In this document: piece after piece, positions 9,423 through 18,724 of the stretch | Position numbering within the stretch: the stretch's first letter is position 1 | Layout: every line of letters begins with the position of its first letter | Assembly: GCA_963757115.1 (NCBI GenBank) | Contig: CAVWQV010000014.1 | Coordinates: 211,416-275,415 of the forward strand | Length of the DNA: 64,000 bases | Direction of reading: 5' to 3' | Source of the DNA: CAVWQV01 sp963757115 | GTDB taxonomy: Bacteria; Pseudomonadota; Alphaproteobacteria; Acetobacterales; Acetobacteraceae | Notes under the pieces: model-generated | What the model was told of the DNA's origin: nothing | The model's input: the letters and a program-made list of their open reading frames with translations, nothing else | The model's database searches: none | Position numbers and translations under genes: made by a program

Positions 9423-10105
9423 GTCGGCTCGGCCCGCAGCATGTATCCCGCGTTGCGGACGGTGTGGATGAGCGGGGTCGGGAAGGGCTTGTCGACCTTC
9501 TGCCGCAGCCGCGAGACGTGCACGTCGATGACGTTGGTTTGCGGGTCGAAGTGGTAGTCCCACACGCCTTCGAGCAGCATGGTGCGGGTCACCACCTGCC
9601 CGGCATGGCGCATGAGGTACTCGAGCAGCCGGAACTCGCGCGGCTGGAGGTCAAGCTTCTGCCCCGCGCGGCGTACCTGCCGCGACAGGAGGTCGAGCTC
9701 GAGGTCCGCTACGGTGAGGCGCGTGACCGGGGCGTCCCCGCCTTTGCCGCGGCGGGCGAGCGCCTCCACCCGCGCCAGCAGCTCGGCAAACGCGAACGGC
9801 TTTGTGAGGTAGTCGTCGCCGCCTGCCTTGAGGCCGCGCACGCGATCGTCGACTTCGGCCATCGCGGAAAGGAACAGGACCGGGACAGTGTTCTTCTGAC
9901 CGCGCAAGGTCTCGAGCAAGCGAAGCCCGTCGATCCCGCCCGGCAGCATCCGGTCCAGGATCACGGCGTCGAAGTTCTCCGAGGCGGCCAGGAACAGCCC
10001 GTCGCGCCCGTTGTCGGCGTGCTCGACGACGTGCCCGGCCTCCTTCAGCCCCCGCACCACAAAGCCGGCCACGTCCTTGTCGTCCTCGACCACCAGGATG
10101 CGCAT
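9419..10105 (-). CDS. OmpR/PhoB-family response regulator
   Basis: A DNA-binding two-component regulator of about 228 residues. The receiver domain (1-115) starts MRILVVEDDKD, has the phosphoacceptor in VILDRMLPGG, the conserved Ser/Thr in FLSAMA and the Lys in LTKPFAFAEL. The winged-helix output domain (about 130-225) has LQPREFRLLEYLMRH and NVIDVHVSRLRQKVD. The ATG at 10105 begins the conserved sequence; an in-frame ATG at 10129 would add eight poor residues. Gene order htrA-regulator-kinase suggests an envelope-stress circuit, which is inference. Confidence 0.92.
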   Translation of the reverse strand: MRILVVEDDKDVAGFVVRGLKEAGHVVEHADNGRDGLFLAASENFDAVILDRMLPGGIDGLRLLETLRGQKNTVPVLFLSAMAEVDDRVRGLKAGGDDYLTKPFAFAELLARVEALARRGKGGDAPVTRLTVADLELDLLSRQVRRAGQKLDLQPREFRLLEYLMRHAGQVVTRTMLLEGVWDYHFDPQTNVIDVHVSRLRQKVDKPFPTPLIHTVRNAGYMLRAEPT

Positions 10106-10160
10106 GCAACCCGCCCTCTCGTTGTTCACCCGGCCTGCTCGGCCGGGCGGCGCCCGACGG

Positions 10161-11226
10161 TCACCGGGACATCACGTCCCGCCCGCCACGCCGGACGGTC
10201 AGCCGGACGCTGTTGCCGGGCGGCGTCGCGGCGACCGCCTTGACCAGACTGCGGGCCGTGTCGACGTGCTCGCCGTTCACCGCCGTGACCAGATCGCCCG
10301 TCCGCATCCCGGCACGCGCCGCCGGCCCGTTGCGTTCTACGCCGGCGATCATCACCCCGTCATGTTCCGCAGCACCCGGTCGGTCCTGGACCGAGACACC
10401 GAGCCAGCCGCGCTCCACATGCCCGCCATTGCGCAACCGCTCGACGATGGGTTGGGCGACCTCGCTCGGGATGGCGAACCCGATACCGACCGATCCGCCG
10501 GAAGGCGACACGATGGCCGTGTTGATGCCGATCACGTCGCCGTTCATGTTGAATGTAGGGCCGCCCGAGTTGCCGGGATTGATCGGCGCATCGAGCTGGA
10601 GGAAGTCGTCGAACGGCCCGGCACCGATATCCCGGCCGCGTGCCGAGACGATGCCGACGGAAACCGAACCCCCGAGGCCGAACGGATTGCCGGCGGCCAG
10701 GATCCAATCGCCGGTCTCCACCTTGCGACTGTCGCCCCAGCTGACGGACGGGAGGGTGCGCCGGGCGTCGACTTTGATGACGGCGATATCGGTGAGCTCG
10801 TCGGTGCCGACCACCCGTGCAGCGAGCTCGTGCCGTCCGTCAGCGAAACCACGATCTTGTCGGCGTGCCCGACCACGTGGTTGTTGGTGACGATCACGCC
10901 GGACGGGTCGACGATGACGCCCGATCCGCGCCCAGCATCTGTTCGCGCCGGTTGCGGAAGCGCTGGCGGAACTGTCGCTCGAACGGCGTGTCGCGGAGTT
11001 CCGGCGGCAATTGCGCCAGGATGTCCCCGCCCGAAACGACTTCGGTCACGGCGATGTTGACGACGGCTGGCAGCACACGACGCACCAGCGGCGCGAAGCT
11101 TGCCGGCGCTTCGCCCCGGCGTGCAGCCGAGGTCGCCGAATCAGGCGCGCATGCCGCGACGCATAGGGCAAACACCGTCAGGAGCAGCCGTGCATGACGC
11201 CAGTAGGATGGCGAAACCGCGATCAT
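10161..11226 (-). pseudogene. HtrA/DegQ-type serine protease (one PDZ, lipoprotein signal), broken by two one-base deletions
   Basis: A trypsin-like envelope protease of about 355 residues after repair. The start at 11226 gives an export signal ending CVAAC, a valid lipobox. Catalytic residues are present: His in VTNNHVVG, Asp in LTDIAVIKVD, Ser in PGNSGGP. One C-terminal PDZ domain (WLGVSVQ to VRLTVRRGG) closes the protein. Two breaks are seen: near 10926, where one more G restores GAGSGVIVDPSGVIVTNN, and near 10832, where one more C restores TDGHELAARVVG. It lies 84 bases after hrpB and 55 bases before the regulator start. The two clean, restorable indels favour sequence error over old decay. 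Confidence 0.8.
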
Positions 11227-11310
11227 CAGCAGACTAACTCCGAACGGGCACGGGCGCTCCGAGCCTCGCAGCTTCAAGGACATGGCACCTGCGCGCGAAG
11301 GCAACAAGCG

Positions 11311-13734
11311 TTATGGAGCAGCGCCGTTTTCGGGCCAGCGGTGCTTGGGGTAGCGCCCGCGCATGTCCTTTCGCACATCGGCCCAGGCCTGGCGCCAGAA
11401 CCCGGCGATATCGCCGGTGATCGCGACCGGCCGGCCGGCCGGGGACAACAGGGCGAGCCGGAGCGGAACCCGGCCTGCCGCGAGTTGCGGCGTCGTTGCG
11501 AGGCCGAAGAACGCCTGCGCCCTTGCCGAAGCGAGCGGGACTGGCTCGGCGTAGTCCACGGCGGCGCGGCCGCCGGGCAGGTCGAGATGCGTCGGCAGCT
11601 CCCGGTCGAGCCGGGCAGCCAAGGCCCATGGCAGAAGCCCGCGGAGGATGACGGCGAGATCGAGCCGGGCCAGATCCGCCAGGCGGGACATGCCGTCGAG
11701 GTGCGGCGCCAACCAATCGGATACCGTCGCGGCAAGGCGTGTGTCCGACAGGTCGGGCCAGGTTTCGGGTTCCAACGCCCGCAACAGCGCGACCCGCGCC
11801 TGAAGCTGGCGCGCGTGCGCCGTCCAGGGCAGCGCGCGCAACCCGTCCGCCGCCACGGCGTCGGCCAGGCTTCCCGCGGTTGTGGCGGGCGGCGCCATTT
11901 CCGTGCGGTCGCTCAGCACCAGAGCGCCGAGCCGCCGTCGGCGGCGTGATACCACCGCGCCGGCCACCGCATCGAAGCCTGCTTCCACCGTTTCGGTCAC
12001 CTGTGCCGCGATCGTCGGCGGCAGCGCGTCGGGGTCGAGCGGCGCGGCGAGGCGGATGCGCGCGGACCCCTTCAGATCGAGCGCGGCGACGGCCAGCAGC
12101 TTCGCCGCGGCCAGCCGGTCGGTCCGGCCGAGGCGCGCCCCGCTGCCGTCCGCCATGCGGAAGGAGCCCGGCTCGCCGCGCCCTTGCGCGATACGGTCGG
12201 GGAAGCCGGCCGCGAGCAGATGGCCAGGATCGCCGCCCGCCCTCGTGTCCTGCCGCAGGCCGAGCCGCCGGCGATACTGGCCAGCAGCCCGGCGGATGCG
12301 AAACAGCGCGCCGCGATCAGCAGCCGGGTCGCCGTCTGCGATGGCGGCGAGCCGGAGACCGATATCGGCCGGGGCGTCGGGGCCGGCGCGCAGCGGGTCG
12401 CGCTCCTCAAGCAACGCCGCGAGATCGGCGGCCAGCGCTGCCTCGCCGTCTCCCGACGCGGCCAGCATGAGCGCGGCAAGGCGCGGGTGCGCGCCGATCT
12501 CCGCCATGCGCCGGCCCGCTGCCGTGATCCGGCCATCCGCGTCGAGCCCGCCCAGTCGCTGGAGCAGGCTCGCCGCCGCCTTCAGGGCGGCAGGGGGTGG
12601 GGGGTCGGGGAACGGCAGCTCCGCCGGGGGAGCACCCCAGGCGGCGCAGTCGAGTGCGAGCGACGACAACTCGGCATCGAGGATCTCCGGCCGCTCATAG
12701 GGCGCGAGGCCGCGATGCAGCGCTTCGGTCCAAAGCCGGATGGCGACGCCGGGCGCCTCGCGCCCCGCTCGCCCGGCGCGCTGCTCGGCCGCGGCGCGGC
12801 TGATCCTGACCGTGGCGAGCCGGGTGAGCCCGTTCGCCGTCGAGCCGGGGGAGCGCCGCCAACCGCCGTCGACGACGACCCGGATCCCCGGCACGGTCAG
12901 CGAGGTTTCGGCGACCGAGGTCGCGAGCACCACCCGACGCCCCTCGGCCGGGCGGAGTGCCCGATCCTGCTCGCCGGGAGGGAGCTCGCCATGCAGCGGC
13001 AGCACGAGGGCGCCGCAGTGTTCCAGCGCCGCTTGGGCTCGCCGGATCTCGGCCATGCCGGGGAGAAATGCGAGCACGTCGCCGTCGTGCGCGGCGAGCG
13101 CCGCACGGATTGCGCGAGCAAGCGCCTCCGGGAGTTCGCGGGCTGATGGGATGTCCCGCTTCGCGTGCTCCACCCGGACGGGATGCATCCGGCCCGCACT
13201 CTCGATCACCCGCGCGTCCATCAATGCCGCCAAGCGCGCGCCGTCCGTGGTGGCGGACATGGCCAGGAGCCGCAGCTCCGGGCGAAGCGCCCGCTGCAAG
13301 TCGAGGCAGAACGCAAGAGCAAGATCGGCCTGCAACGCGCGCTCGTGGATCTCATCGAACAGCACGGCGGCCACACCGTCGAGGCCCGGATCAGTCTGCA
13401 TCCGGCGCACCAGGAGGCCTTCCGTCACCACCTCGATCCGGGTCGCGGCGGAAACGGCGGCGTCGAGCCGGGTGCGGTAGCCCACCGTTTGCCCCGGCGT
13501 CTCGCCCAAGAGGTCCGCCATCCGGGATGCCGCGGCGCGCGCGGCCAGCCGGCGCGGCTCCAGCATCAGGATGCGCCCATCCTCGCGCCAGGGCGCCTCG
13601 AGCAGGGCGAGTGGCACCAAAGTAGTCTTGCCTGCGCCCGGAGGTGCGATCAAAACAGCGTTGGCGCCCGCCGCCAGCGTTTCCTGGAGCACAGGGAGGG
13701 CATCGGAGACGGGCAGTTCGGGCAAGGCGGGCAT
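11311..13734 (-). CDS. hrpB: ATP-dependent RNA helicase HrpB
   Basis: An 807-residue DEAH-box helicase; HrpB proteins are usually 800-850 residues. Motifs in order: GPPGAGKTT-type Walker A (IAPPGAGKTTLVP, about 29-41), motif Ia (LEPRRLAARAAA), DEIH (VLFDEIHERA), SAT (LLAMSATTDG), then the second RecA domain with ATSVAETSLTVPG and QRAGRAGRE. The C-terminal HrpB-specific domain (about 480-807) ends with the typical RYPKHRWPE. The start codon at 13734 overlaps the divergent upstream region of dsbD by a few bases. The cellular role of bacterial HrpB is poorly known. Confidence 0.93.
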   Translation of the reverse strand: MPALPELPVSDALPVLQETLAAGANAVLIAPPGAGKTTLVPLALLEAPWREDGRILMLEPRRLAARAAASRMADLLGETPGQTVGYRTRLDAAVSAATRIEVVTEGLLVRRMQTDPGLDGVAAVLFDEIHERALQADLALAFCLDLQRALRPELRLLAMSATTDGARLAALMDARVIESAGRMHPVRVEHAKRDIPSARELPEALARAIRAALAAHDGDVLAFLPGMAEIRRAQAALEHCGALVLPLHGELPPGEQDRALRPAEGRRVVLATSVAETSLTVPGIRVVVDGGWRRSPGSTANGLTRLATVRISRAAAEQRAGRAGREAPGVAIRLWTEALHRGLAPYERPEILDAELSSLALDCAAWGAPPAELPFPDPPPPAALKAAASLLQRLGGLDADGRITAAGRRMAEIGAHPRLAALMLAASGDGEAALAADLAALLEERDPLRAGPDAPADIGLRLAAIADGDPAADRGALFRIRRAAGQYRRRLGLRQDTRAGGDPGHLLAAGFPDRIAQGRGEPGSFRMADGSGARLGRTDRLAAAKLLAVAALDLKGSARIRLAAPLDPDALPPTIAAQVTETVEAGFDAVAGAVVSRRRRRLGALVLSDRTEMAPPATTAGSLADAVAADGLRALPWTAHARQLQARVALLRALEPETWPDLSDTRLAATVSDWLAPHLDGMSRLADLARLDLAVILRGLLPWALAARLDRELPTHLDLPGGRAAVDYAEPVPLASARAQAFFGLATTPQLAAGRVPLRLALLSPAGRPVAITGDIAGFWRQAWADVRKDMRGRYPKHRWPENGAAP

Positions 13735-13753
13735 GGTGCTGGCGCTCTACCAC

Positions 13754-15502
13754 ATGCGGATGGTGCTGATCGCGACGGCGGCGGCGCTGCTGACCGTAGC
13801 GCCCGCGCTCGCCCTCGAATCAGCGCCGGTCAAGTCAACTCGCTCGACCGCTTCCCTCGTCTCGGACACCGACGCGGTTGCGGCCGGCCAGCCGTTCCGG
13901 CTCGGCTTGCACCTCGTGCTTGCGCCGGGTTGGCACACCTACGGTCCGGATTCAGGCGACGCCGGCGTTCCGGCCGAATTGAAGCTCGATCTTCCGAAGG
14001 GGGCGAAAGCCGGGGCGATCGACTGGCCCAAGACGCAGCGTTTCGTCGACGGCGGGGTGACGACCTACGGCTACGAAGGGGACGTGCTTCTGCCGCTCAC
14101 GGTGACGCCCGCCGGCCCGCTCGCGATCTCCGCGCATGCGAACTGGCTCGTGTGCAAGGATATCTGCGTCCCCGAAGAGGCTAGCTTCCGGATCGACTTG
14201 CCGGCTGGCCAGCCTGCGCCCTCCGCACAGGCGGCGCTGTTCGGCGAGCCTGCCCCGAACCCGGAGCCCGCCCTGGCCGACGCGGTGCCCTCGCTCGGTC
14301 GGCTTCTTCTTCTCGCGTTCCTGGGCGGGCTGGTGCTCAACCTGATGCCCTGCGTGTTTCCGGTGCTGGCGATGAAGGCGGTCAGCCTGGCCAACGGCGT
14401 GGCGCGGAACGAGGTCCGGACGCAGGCGGCGCTCTATTCCACGGGAGTGGTGGTCGCCTTCGCGGGCTTGGGGGGCGTCCTGCTCGCGGCGCGTGCCCTC
14501 GGCGATGCCGCCGGCTGGGGCTTTCAGTTCCAATCCCCGGTTTTCGTCACCGCGATGGCGTGGCTGCTTTTCGCCATAGGACTCAACCTGTCGGGCGTGT
14601 TCGAGTTTGGCCACGGGCTGGTGTCCACGGGCCACGAGCTCACCTGCCGGGAAGGCCACGTCGGCAGCTTCTTCACCGGCCTTCTGGCCGTCGTGGTGGC
14701 CACCCCTTGCACCGCGCCGTTCATGGGCGTCGCGGTGGCCGCCGCTCTGTCCGGGCCGAGCGTGCTTGCCTTGCTGGTGTTCGCGGTCATGGGCCTGGGC
14801 CTCGCCGCCCCGTCCTTGCTGCTGGCCGCCGCCCCGGGGCTGGCGCATTTCGCACCCCGCCCCGGCCGATGGATGCTGCTGCTGAAGCAGGCGCTCGCGT
14901 TCCCGATGTATGGCGCGGCGGTCTGGCTGGCCTGGGTGGTGAGCCAGGAAGCCGGCTCGGCCGGGGTGCTGGCGGTGCTCGCCGGCCTCTTGCTGATAGG
15001 GTTCGCTGCCTGGGCCTACGGCGCGGCGCACGGACGGGTCGGAGCTGGTGCCCGGATCGGACGGGCCGCGGCGATCGCCGCCTGTCTGGCCGCGGTCGGA
15101 CTGCTGACAGGGATCACGTCCGCTCCCCCCGAGGTCAGTGCGACGGAGGCCGGGTCCGGCGCGGAGCCGTTCTCGGCGGCTCGCTTAGCCGCGCTGCGAG
15201 CCGCCGGGCGCCCGGTGTTCGTCAACATGACGGCGGCGTGGTGTGTCACCTGCCTCGTCAACGAGCGCGTGGCGATCGGGACGGCAGCCGTGCGCGAGGC
15301 ATTCCACACGGCGCGGGTCGCCTATTTGAAGGGGGACTGGACCCGTCAGGACCCCGAAATCAGCGCCTTCCTTCGCGCCCACGGCCGCGACGGCGTGCCG
15401 CTCTACGTCTACTTCCCGGCAGATAACGGGCCGCCTGCCGTCCTGCCGCAGATTCTGACCCAGAGCGCCCTGCTGGACGAGATCGCGCGCAGCCGAAGCT
15501 GA
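13754..15502 (+). CDS. Thiol:disulfide interchange protein of the DsbD/ScsB family
   Basis: About 582 residues with the three-part DsbD layout. A signal peptide (residues 1-20, ending ALALES) leads into an N-terminal immunoglobulin-like domain with a redox pair in CKDICVPEEA (about 137-141). Eight membrane helices (about 178-455) carry Cys in NLMPCVFPVLAMK and TPCTAPFMG. A C-terminal thioredoxin-like domain has AAWCVTCLVNE. It passes electrons from cytoplasmic thioredoxin to periplasmic partners; the DsbA-like protein encoded at 22.2-22.8 kb and cytochrome c maturation are plausible targets. Starts at 13733, 13754 and 13760 are all in frame; 13754 is taken because it begins a normal signal peptide. 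Confidence 0.88.
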   Translation: MRMVLIATAAALLTVAPALALESAPVKSTRSTASLVSDTDAVAAGQPFRLGLHLVLAPGWHTYGPDSGDAGVPAELKLDLPKGAKAGAIDWPKTQRFVDGGVTTYGYEGDVLLPLTVTPAGPLAISAHANWLVCKDICVPEEASFRIDLPAGQPAPSAQAALFGEPAPNPEPALADAVPSLGRLLLLAFLGGLVLNLMPCVFPVLAMKAVSLANGVARNEVRTQAALYSTGVVVAFAGLGGVLLAARALGDAAGWGFQFQSPVFVTAMAWLLFAIGLNLSGVFEFGHGLVSTGHELTCREGHVGSFFTGLLAVVVATPCTAPFMGVAVAAALSGPSVLALLVFAVMGLGLAAPSLLLAAAPGLAHFAPRPGRWMLLLKQALAFPMYGAAVWLAWVVSQEAGSAGVLAVLAGLLLIGFAAWAYGAAHGRVGAGARIGRAAAIAACLAAVGLLTGITSAPPEVSATEAGSGAEPFSAARLAALRAAGRPVFVNMTAAWCVTCLVNERVAIGTAAVREAFHTARVAYLKGDWTRQDPEISAFLRAHGRDGVPLYVYFPADNGPPAVLPQILTQSALLDEIARSRS

Positions 15503-15629
15503 GCGGCTGGTGAGGCGTGCCGGATGTCCCCGCTTGCCCGAAGCAACAAACGGGAGCACGCTGGTCTCGTGAATCCGTGCAGATCAAACAAACGGTCTTG
15601 TACAAAAGAGTAAAAGAGGGAGGAACACT

Positions 15630-16094
15630 ATGGCACGACTCATGTTGCCGGCTGCGGCTGCGGTCATTTTTTCCGCAATGCCTGCGCTCGCGCTGGAGTC
15701 CAATGTAACGGTAAAATCTTCCATGGATCCGGGTACGGTTTGGAAGAAAATAGGAGACTTCTGCGGAATCAAGTCTTGGATCCCCGCGGTTTCCGGCTGC
15801 GTGATCAGCCCGGACGGCAAGCGGAGGACGGTTGCGCTAAAGGAGGGTGGGGAGGTCGTCGAGCACTTGGACGATTGGAATGATACGAAACGCAGCTACA
15901 CTTACTCGATCATTTCAGGCCCGCTGCCAGTCTCCGACTACCGATCCACGCTTACCGTACTACCGGACGCGAACGGTTCGGCGGTGAACTGGCATAGCAC
16001 CTACGAAGCAAAAGGAGTCTCCGACGCGGAGGCCAAGAAATTGATCGATGGCATTTACGAGGACGGAGCGAAGAGTCTGCTCGGCGGTAAGTAA
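15630..16094 (+). CDS. Exported SRPBCC-family (polyketide cyclase/START-like) protein
   Basis: A 154-residue protein with a signal peptide ending near residue 21 (PALALES). An SRPBCC fold then follows: VTVKSSMDPGTVWKKIGDF, the SGCVIS turn, GGEVVEHLDDW, the YSIISGPLPVSDYRSTLTV strand and a long C-terminal helix ending LLGGK. The family binds hydrophobic ligands; the ligand here is unknown. A strong GGGAGGA lies 7 bases before the ATG. It follows dsbD by 127 bases and has its own AT-richer leader with a TTGTAC-like box, so it may be separately transcribed. Confidence 0.82.
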   Translation: MARLMLPAAAAVIFSAMPALALESNVTVKSSMDPGTVWKKIGDFCGIKSWIPAVSGCVISPDGKRRTVALKEGGEVVEHLDDWNDTKRSYTYSIISGPLPVSDYRSTLTVLPDANGSAVNWHSTYEAKGVSDAEAKKLIDGIYEDGAKSLLGGK

Positions 16095-16151
16095 ACTTTT
16101 GAGTGCGCGGGCTTAGTCGCACTTCCACTCGAGCTGTCGCCCACGTTCGTC

Positions 16152-16174
16152 ATGCCCGGACTTGATCCGGGCAT
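16152..16174. repeat. REP-like palindrome
   Basis: A perfect 9-bp inverted repeat (ATGCCCGGA / TCCGGGCAT) with a 5-base loop CTTGA in the gap between two convergent genes. This sequence type is a widespread extragenic palindrome in alphaproteobacteria. It may act as a bidirectional stem-loop for the SRPBCC and asmA transcripts. Confidence 0.65.
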
Positions 16175-16247
16175 TGACATGCCGGCAATCGGGTTCACCG
16201 GACGTGGTCGGCCTCGGTGGTTCGCAGCCGGCAACAGATCGCTGACC

Positions 16248-18620
16248 TTAGCGCTGGCGTGCCTGCGGCGGCTCGAGCCCGGCGTCAGCGCACATCTGCG
16301 GCCGGTCGCCACCGAACCACGCATCGATCAGCAGGCCCAATTTGTCGAGGCCGTCCGCGTCGAGCCGTCCTTTCACGTCGCGGAACGGTCCCTCCACCAG
16401 CACCGGGACGGAAACTTTCGAGCCGGAGACCTCCGCCATAGGACGCATCTTCAACGCGACCGTCTCTGCGCCGAGATCGACCTGCCCGACCCCGTCCAGT
16501 TTCAAATAAGTGGTGTTGAGGGCGATGGTACGGAAACGACCGACCCCCTTACTGAACGCGCCGACAAGACCGAAGCAGCGGATCGCGGTTACTCCCTGGG
16601 GAGGCACGGTGATACCCAAAGCTTTCAGAGGTGCTGAGGCCAGCTCAATCAGGGCCGCGTTGCTTAGGCTGCCGCCGGTCATGGTCGCGGCGAACGTGCC
16701 GTCGAGCGAGCCCGCTAGATCGCCCGCGCTCCGCCCGACGGCGCGTAGCTCGGTGCCGAGCTGCACTGTTCCGGTCGCTTCGCCTGGTAGACCGGCGAGA
16801 CGACCGATCGTCGCGAGCGGGACCGCCGGAGCCTGCACGGTAAGACTGACCGGAACGTTGTCGGTCGAAGCGTCGATCGTGAGCGACATCCTGAGCGGGC
16901 CGCCGGGCAGTGCCATCTGCAACCGGCCGGGACGCATCCCACCCTGCTTGATCTGCAATTCAATCTCGGTTTTCGGCCAGACCTTGTGCAGGAATGTCGG
17001 GGCGGCGACATCGAGCGTCAGGTTCATGGGCGGGCCCCGCAGCACGTCCCACGGCAGCGCTGCGTCCGATATCACCTTCGTGCTCGGCGGCGTGGCTGTC
17101 GCGTGTCTTGCCGCCGTAGTCGTTCCCGATGACGGCATGAGGGCGTCCAGATCGAGCCGGTTCGAATGGAGTTTGGCGTCCAGCCCCATGTTGGATTGGA
17201 GGTTGATTGTCATGTCGCCGGCGAGGTCGCCTTGCCGCGCCGATAGCTTGACGCCTCGGAGCGTCAGGGACGCGAGATCGGCGGGAACCAGCAACCGCCC
17301 GGCGAGAGACACGTCCGTGAGCGGCGGCAGTGCACGTGGCAGGGTCGGATGCAATGCGGCCAACGCCGGGGCACGCCCGGCGACTGTCACGTCCAGCCCG
17401 TCGAAGCGGGCGGTGCTCAATGCCAGGTCGCCCTTGATCCCCAGGTTGCTCGTCGTACCACCGGGGGCTTTGCCTCCGTTCGCGGCAGCCTGGGTCTGGG
17501 CCGTCAGATCGACAGGCAACTTCACCGGCCCGTCCATCTGCTCGGGCACACCGAACGTACCGCCGAGCGTGACCGCCTGGCCGGCGAGGCTCCCAGTGGT
17601 GGATAGCGTGGCCCGCCTTCCGGCTTCGGGCAGCGACACGTCGGTGGCTCCGAGCTTCAGGCCGGGTAGCCGGTCACCCAGGTCGACACCGTCGAAATGC
17701 AGCTTCGTCGCACCGATCACCGGCAAGCTGCCCAGCGCCGGGCCGTTCGTCAGGTGCGTTGAAAGCAGCACCTTGCGCAGCGCCGGCAACTGCATTTCCG
17801 GCAGTAAGGCATTCAGCTTCTCAAGCGCCGGCGCGTTCGCCTCGATCTGCATATCGTAGTCGCCTGCGAGCTTCATCATTCCCTTGGCCGAGGCGGTGGC
17901 GTCGAAGGCAGCGAAGTTGACCTCGGTATTCCAGGGGTCGAACACGCCAGCTGTCGGCCTCGCCGAAGCACGAACGCTGAACGGCTGATTGTCCGAGTAG
18001 ACGAGCACCGCGAAGAGCCTCAGGGGCGCGTCCTCCCTCGGATGTTGCAGATCAAACGACCGTATCCCCGCCACTTGCGTGCGTGCGGGCGTTCGCAACG
18101 TCATCATCCCGTTCTGTACGTGCACGCTGCGAAACCGCAGGGTGATGCTTGGGCCAAGTCGCGTGGAGGGTGCCTGCGCTTCGGCCGTGCTCTTTGCGGG
18201 CGCTGCGTCCCTTGATTGCGCGGCGTCCGAAGTGAATACCCAGTTCGGCTTGCCGCCGACCTGCTCGAACAGGATGTTCGGCCCGATCAGCGTCAGTTCG
18301 ACGAACTCGATGCGCCCCCAAAGCAAGGGCAGCAGCGACACTTGCGCCGTGATCCGTTCGGCCCGGCCCATGTCGGGGCGTGTTCCGCCGGGCAGGTTAG
18401 CCAACTTCACGTCGCGGATCTCGATTGTCGGCCAAAGCGATCGGGTAATCCGAACCGGGCCGTCCAAGCTCAAGGCTCGTCCCGTCGCTTCCTGCACGAC
18501 GGCGGCGATCTCGGGCTTGTAGTCGTTCGGGTCCACCGTCGCGATCAAGGCGCCCACCGCGCCGATCGGCAACACGATCAGGATCGCAGCCGCCACCAGC
18601 CACCAGGCTCGTCGACTCAC
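16248..18620 (-). CDS. AsmA family protein
   Basis: A 790-residue inner-membrane-anchored periplasmic protein of the AsmA/YicH group, bridge-like proteins linked to lipid traffic and outer-membrane homeostasis. A GTG at 18620 with AAAGG upstream gives MSRRAWWLVAAAILIVLPIGA, a single N-terminal anchor. The AsmA N-terminal motif ATVDPNDYKPEIAAVV and GRALSLDGPVRI follows. A long beta-rich middle is followed by the AsmA_2 C-terminal region (about 610-740) with LAGSLDGTFAATMTGG and LDGVGQVDLGAETVALKM. The frame stays open further upstream, but the signal argues for 18620. Confidence 0.85.
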   Translation of the reverse strand: MSRRAWWLVAAAILIVLPIGAVGALIATVDPNDYKPEIAAVVQEATGRALSLDGPVRITRSLWPTIEIRDVKLANLPGGTRPDMGRAERITAQVSLLPLLWGRIEFVELTLIGPNILFEQVGGKPNWVFTSDAAQSRDAAPAKSTAEAQAPSTRLGPSITLRFRSVHVQNGMMTLRTPARTQVAGIRSFDLQHPREDAPLRLFAVLVYSDNQPFSVRASARPTAGVFDPWNTEVNFAAFDATASAKGMMKLAGDYDMQIEANAPALEKLNALLPEMQLPALRKVLLSTHLTNGPALGSLPVIGATKLHFDGVDLGDRLPGLKLGATDVSLPEAGRRATLSTTGSLAGQAVTLGGTFGVPEQMDGPVKLPVDLTAQTQAAANGGKAPGGTTSNLGIKGDLALSTARFDGLDVTVAGRAPALAALHPTLPRALPPLTDVSLAGRLLVPADLASLTLRGVKLSARQGDLAGDMTINLQSNMGLDAKLHSNRLDLDALMPSSGTTTAARHATATPPSTKVISDAALPWDVLRGPPMNLTLDVAAPTFLHKVWPKTEIELQIKQGGMRPGRLQMALPGGPLRMSLTIDASTDNVPVSLTVQAPAVPLATIGRLAGLPGEATGTVQLGTELRAVGRSAGDLAGSLDGTFAATMTGGSLSNAALIELASAPLKALGITVPPQGVTAIRCFGLVGAFSKGVGRFRTIALNTTYLKLDGVGQVDLGAETVALKMRPMAEVSGSKVSVPVLVEGPFRDVKGRLDADGLDKLGLLIDAWFGGDRPQMCADAGLEPPQARQR

Positions 18621-18724
18621 ACTGCACCTTTTCGGAGCGAAGCTGCCCGGTCCCGTTCCGGCAACGCACCTAAGGCTTAAGCGTTTCCGGTGCCGCGCGG
18701 AAGCGCGTGGTGCGGCGCGCGCTG

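Noticed and set aside
8295..9557. 420-codon plus-strand frame opposite the histidine kinase
   Set aside because: No domain can be seen, while the minus strand carries kinase motifs over the same bases.
12184..14184. Overlapping plus-strand frames opposite hrpB
   Set aside because: HrpB helicase motifs are continuous on the minus strand; the opposite frames lack motifs and plausible starts.
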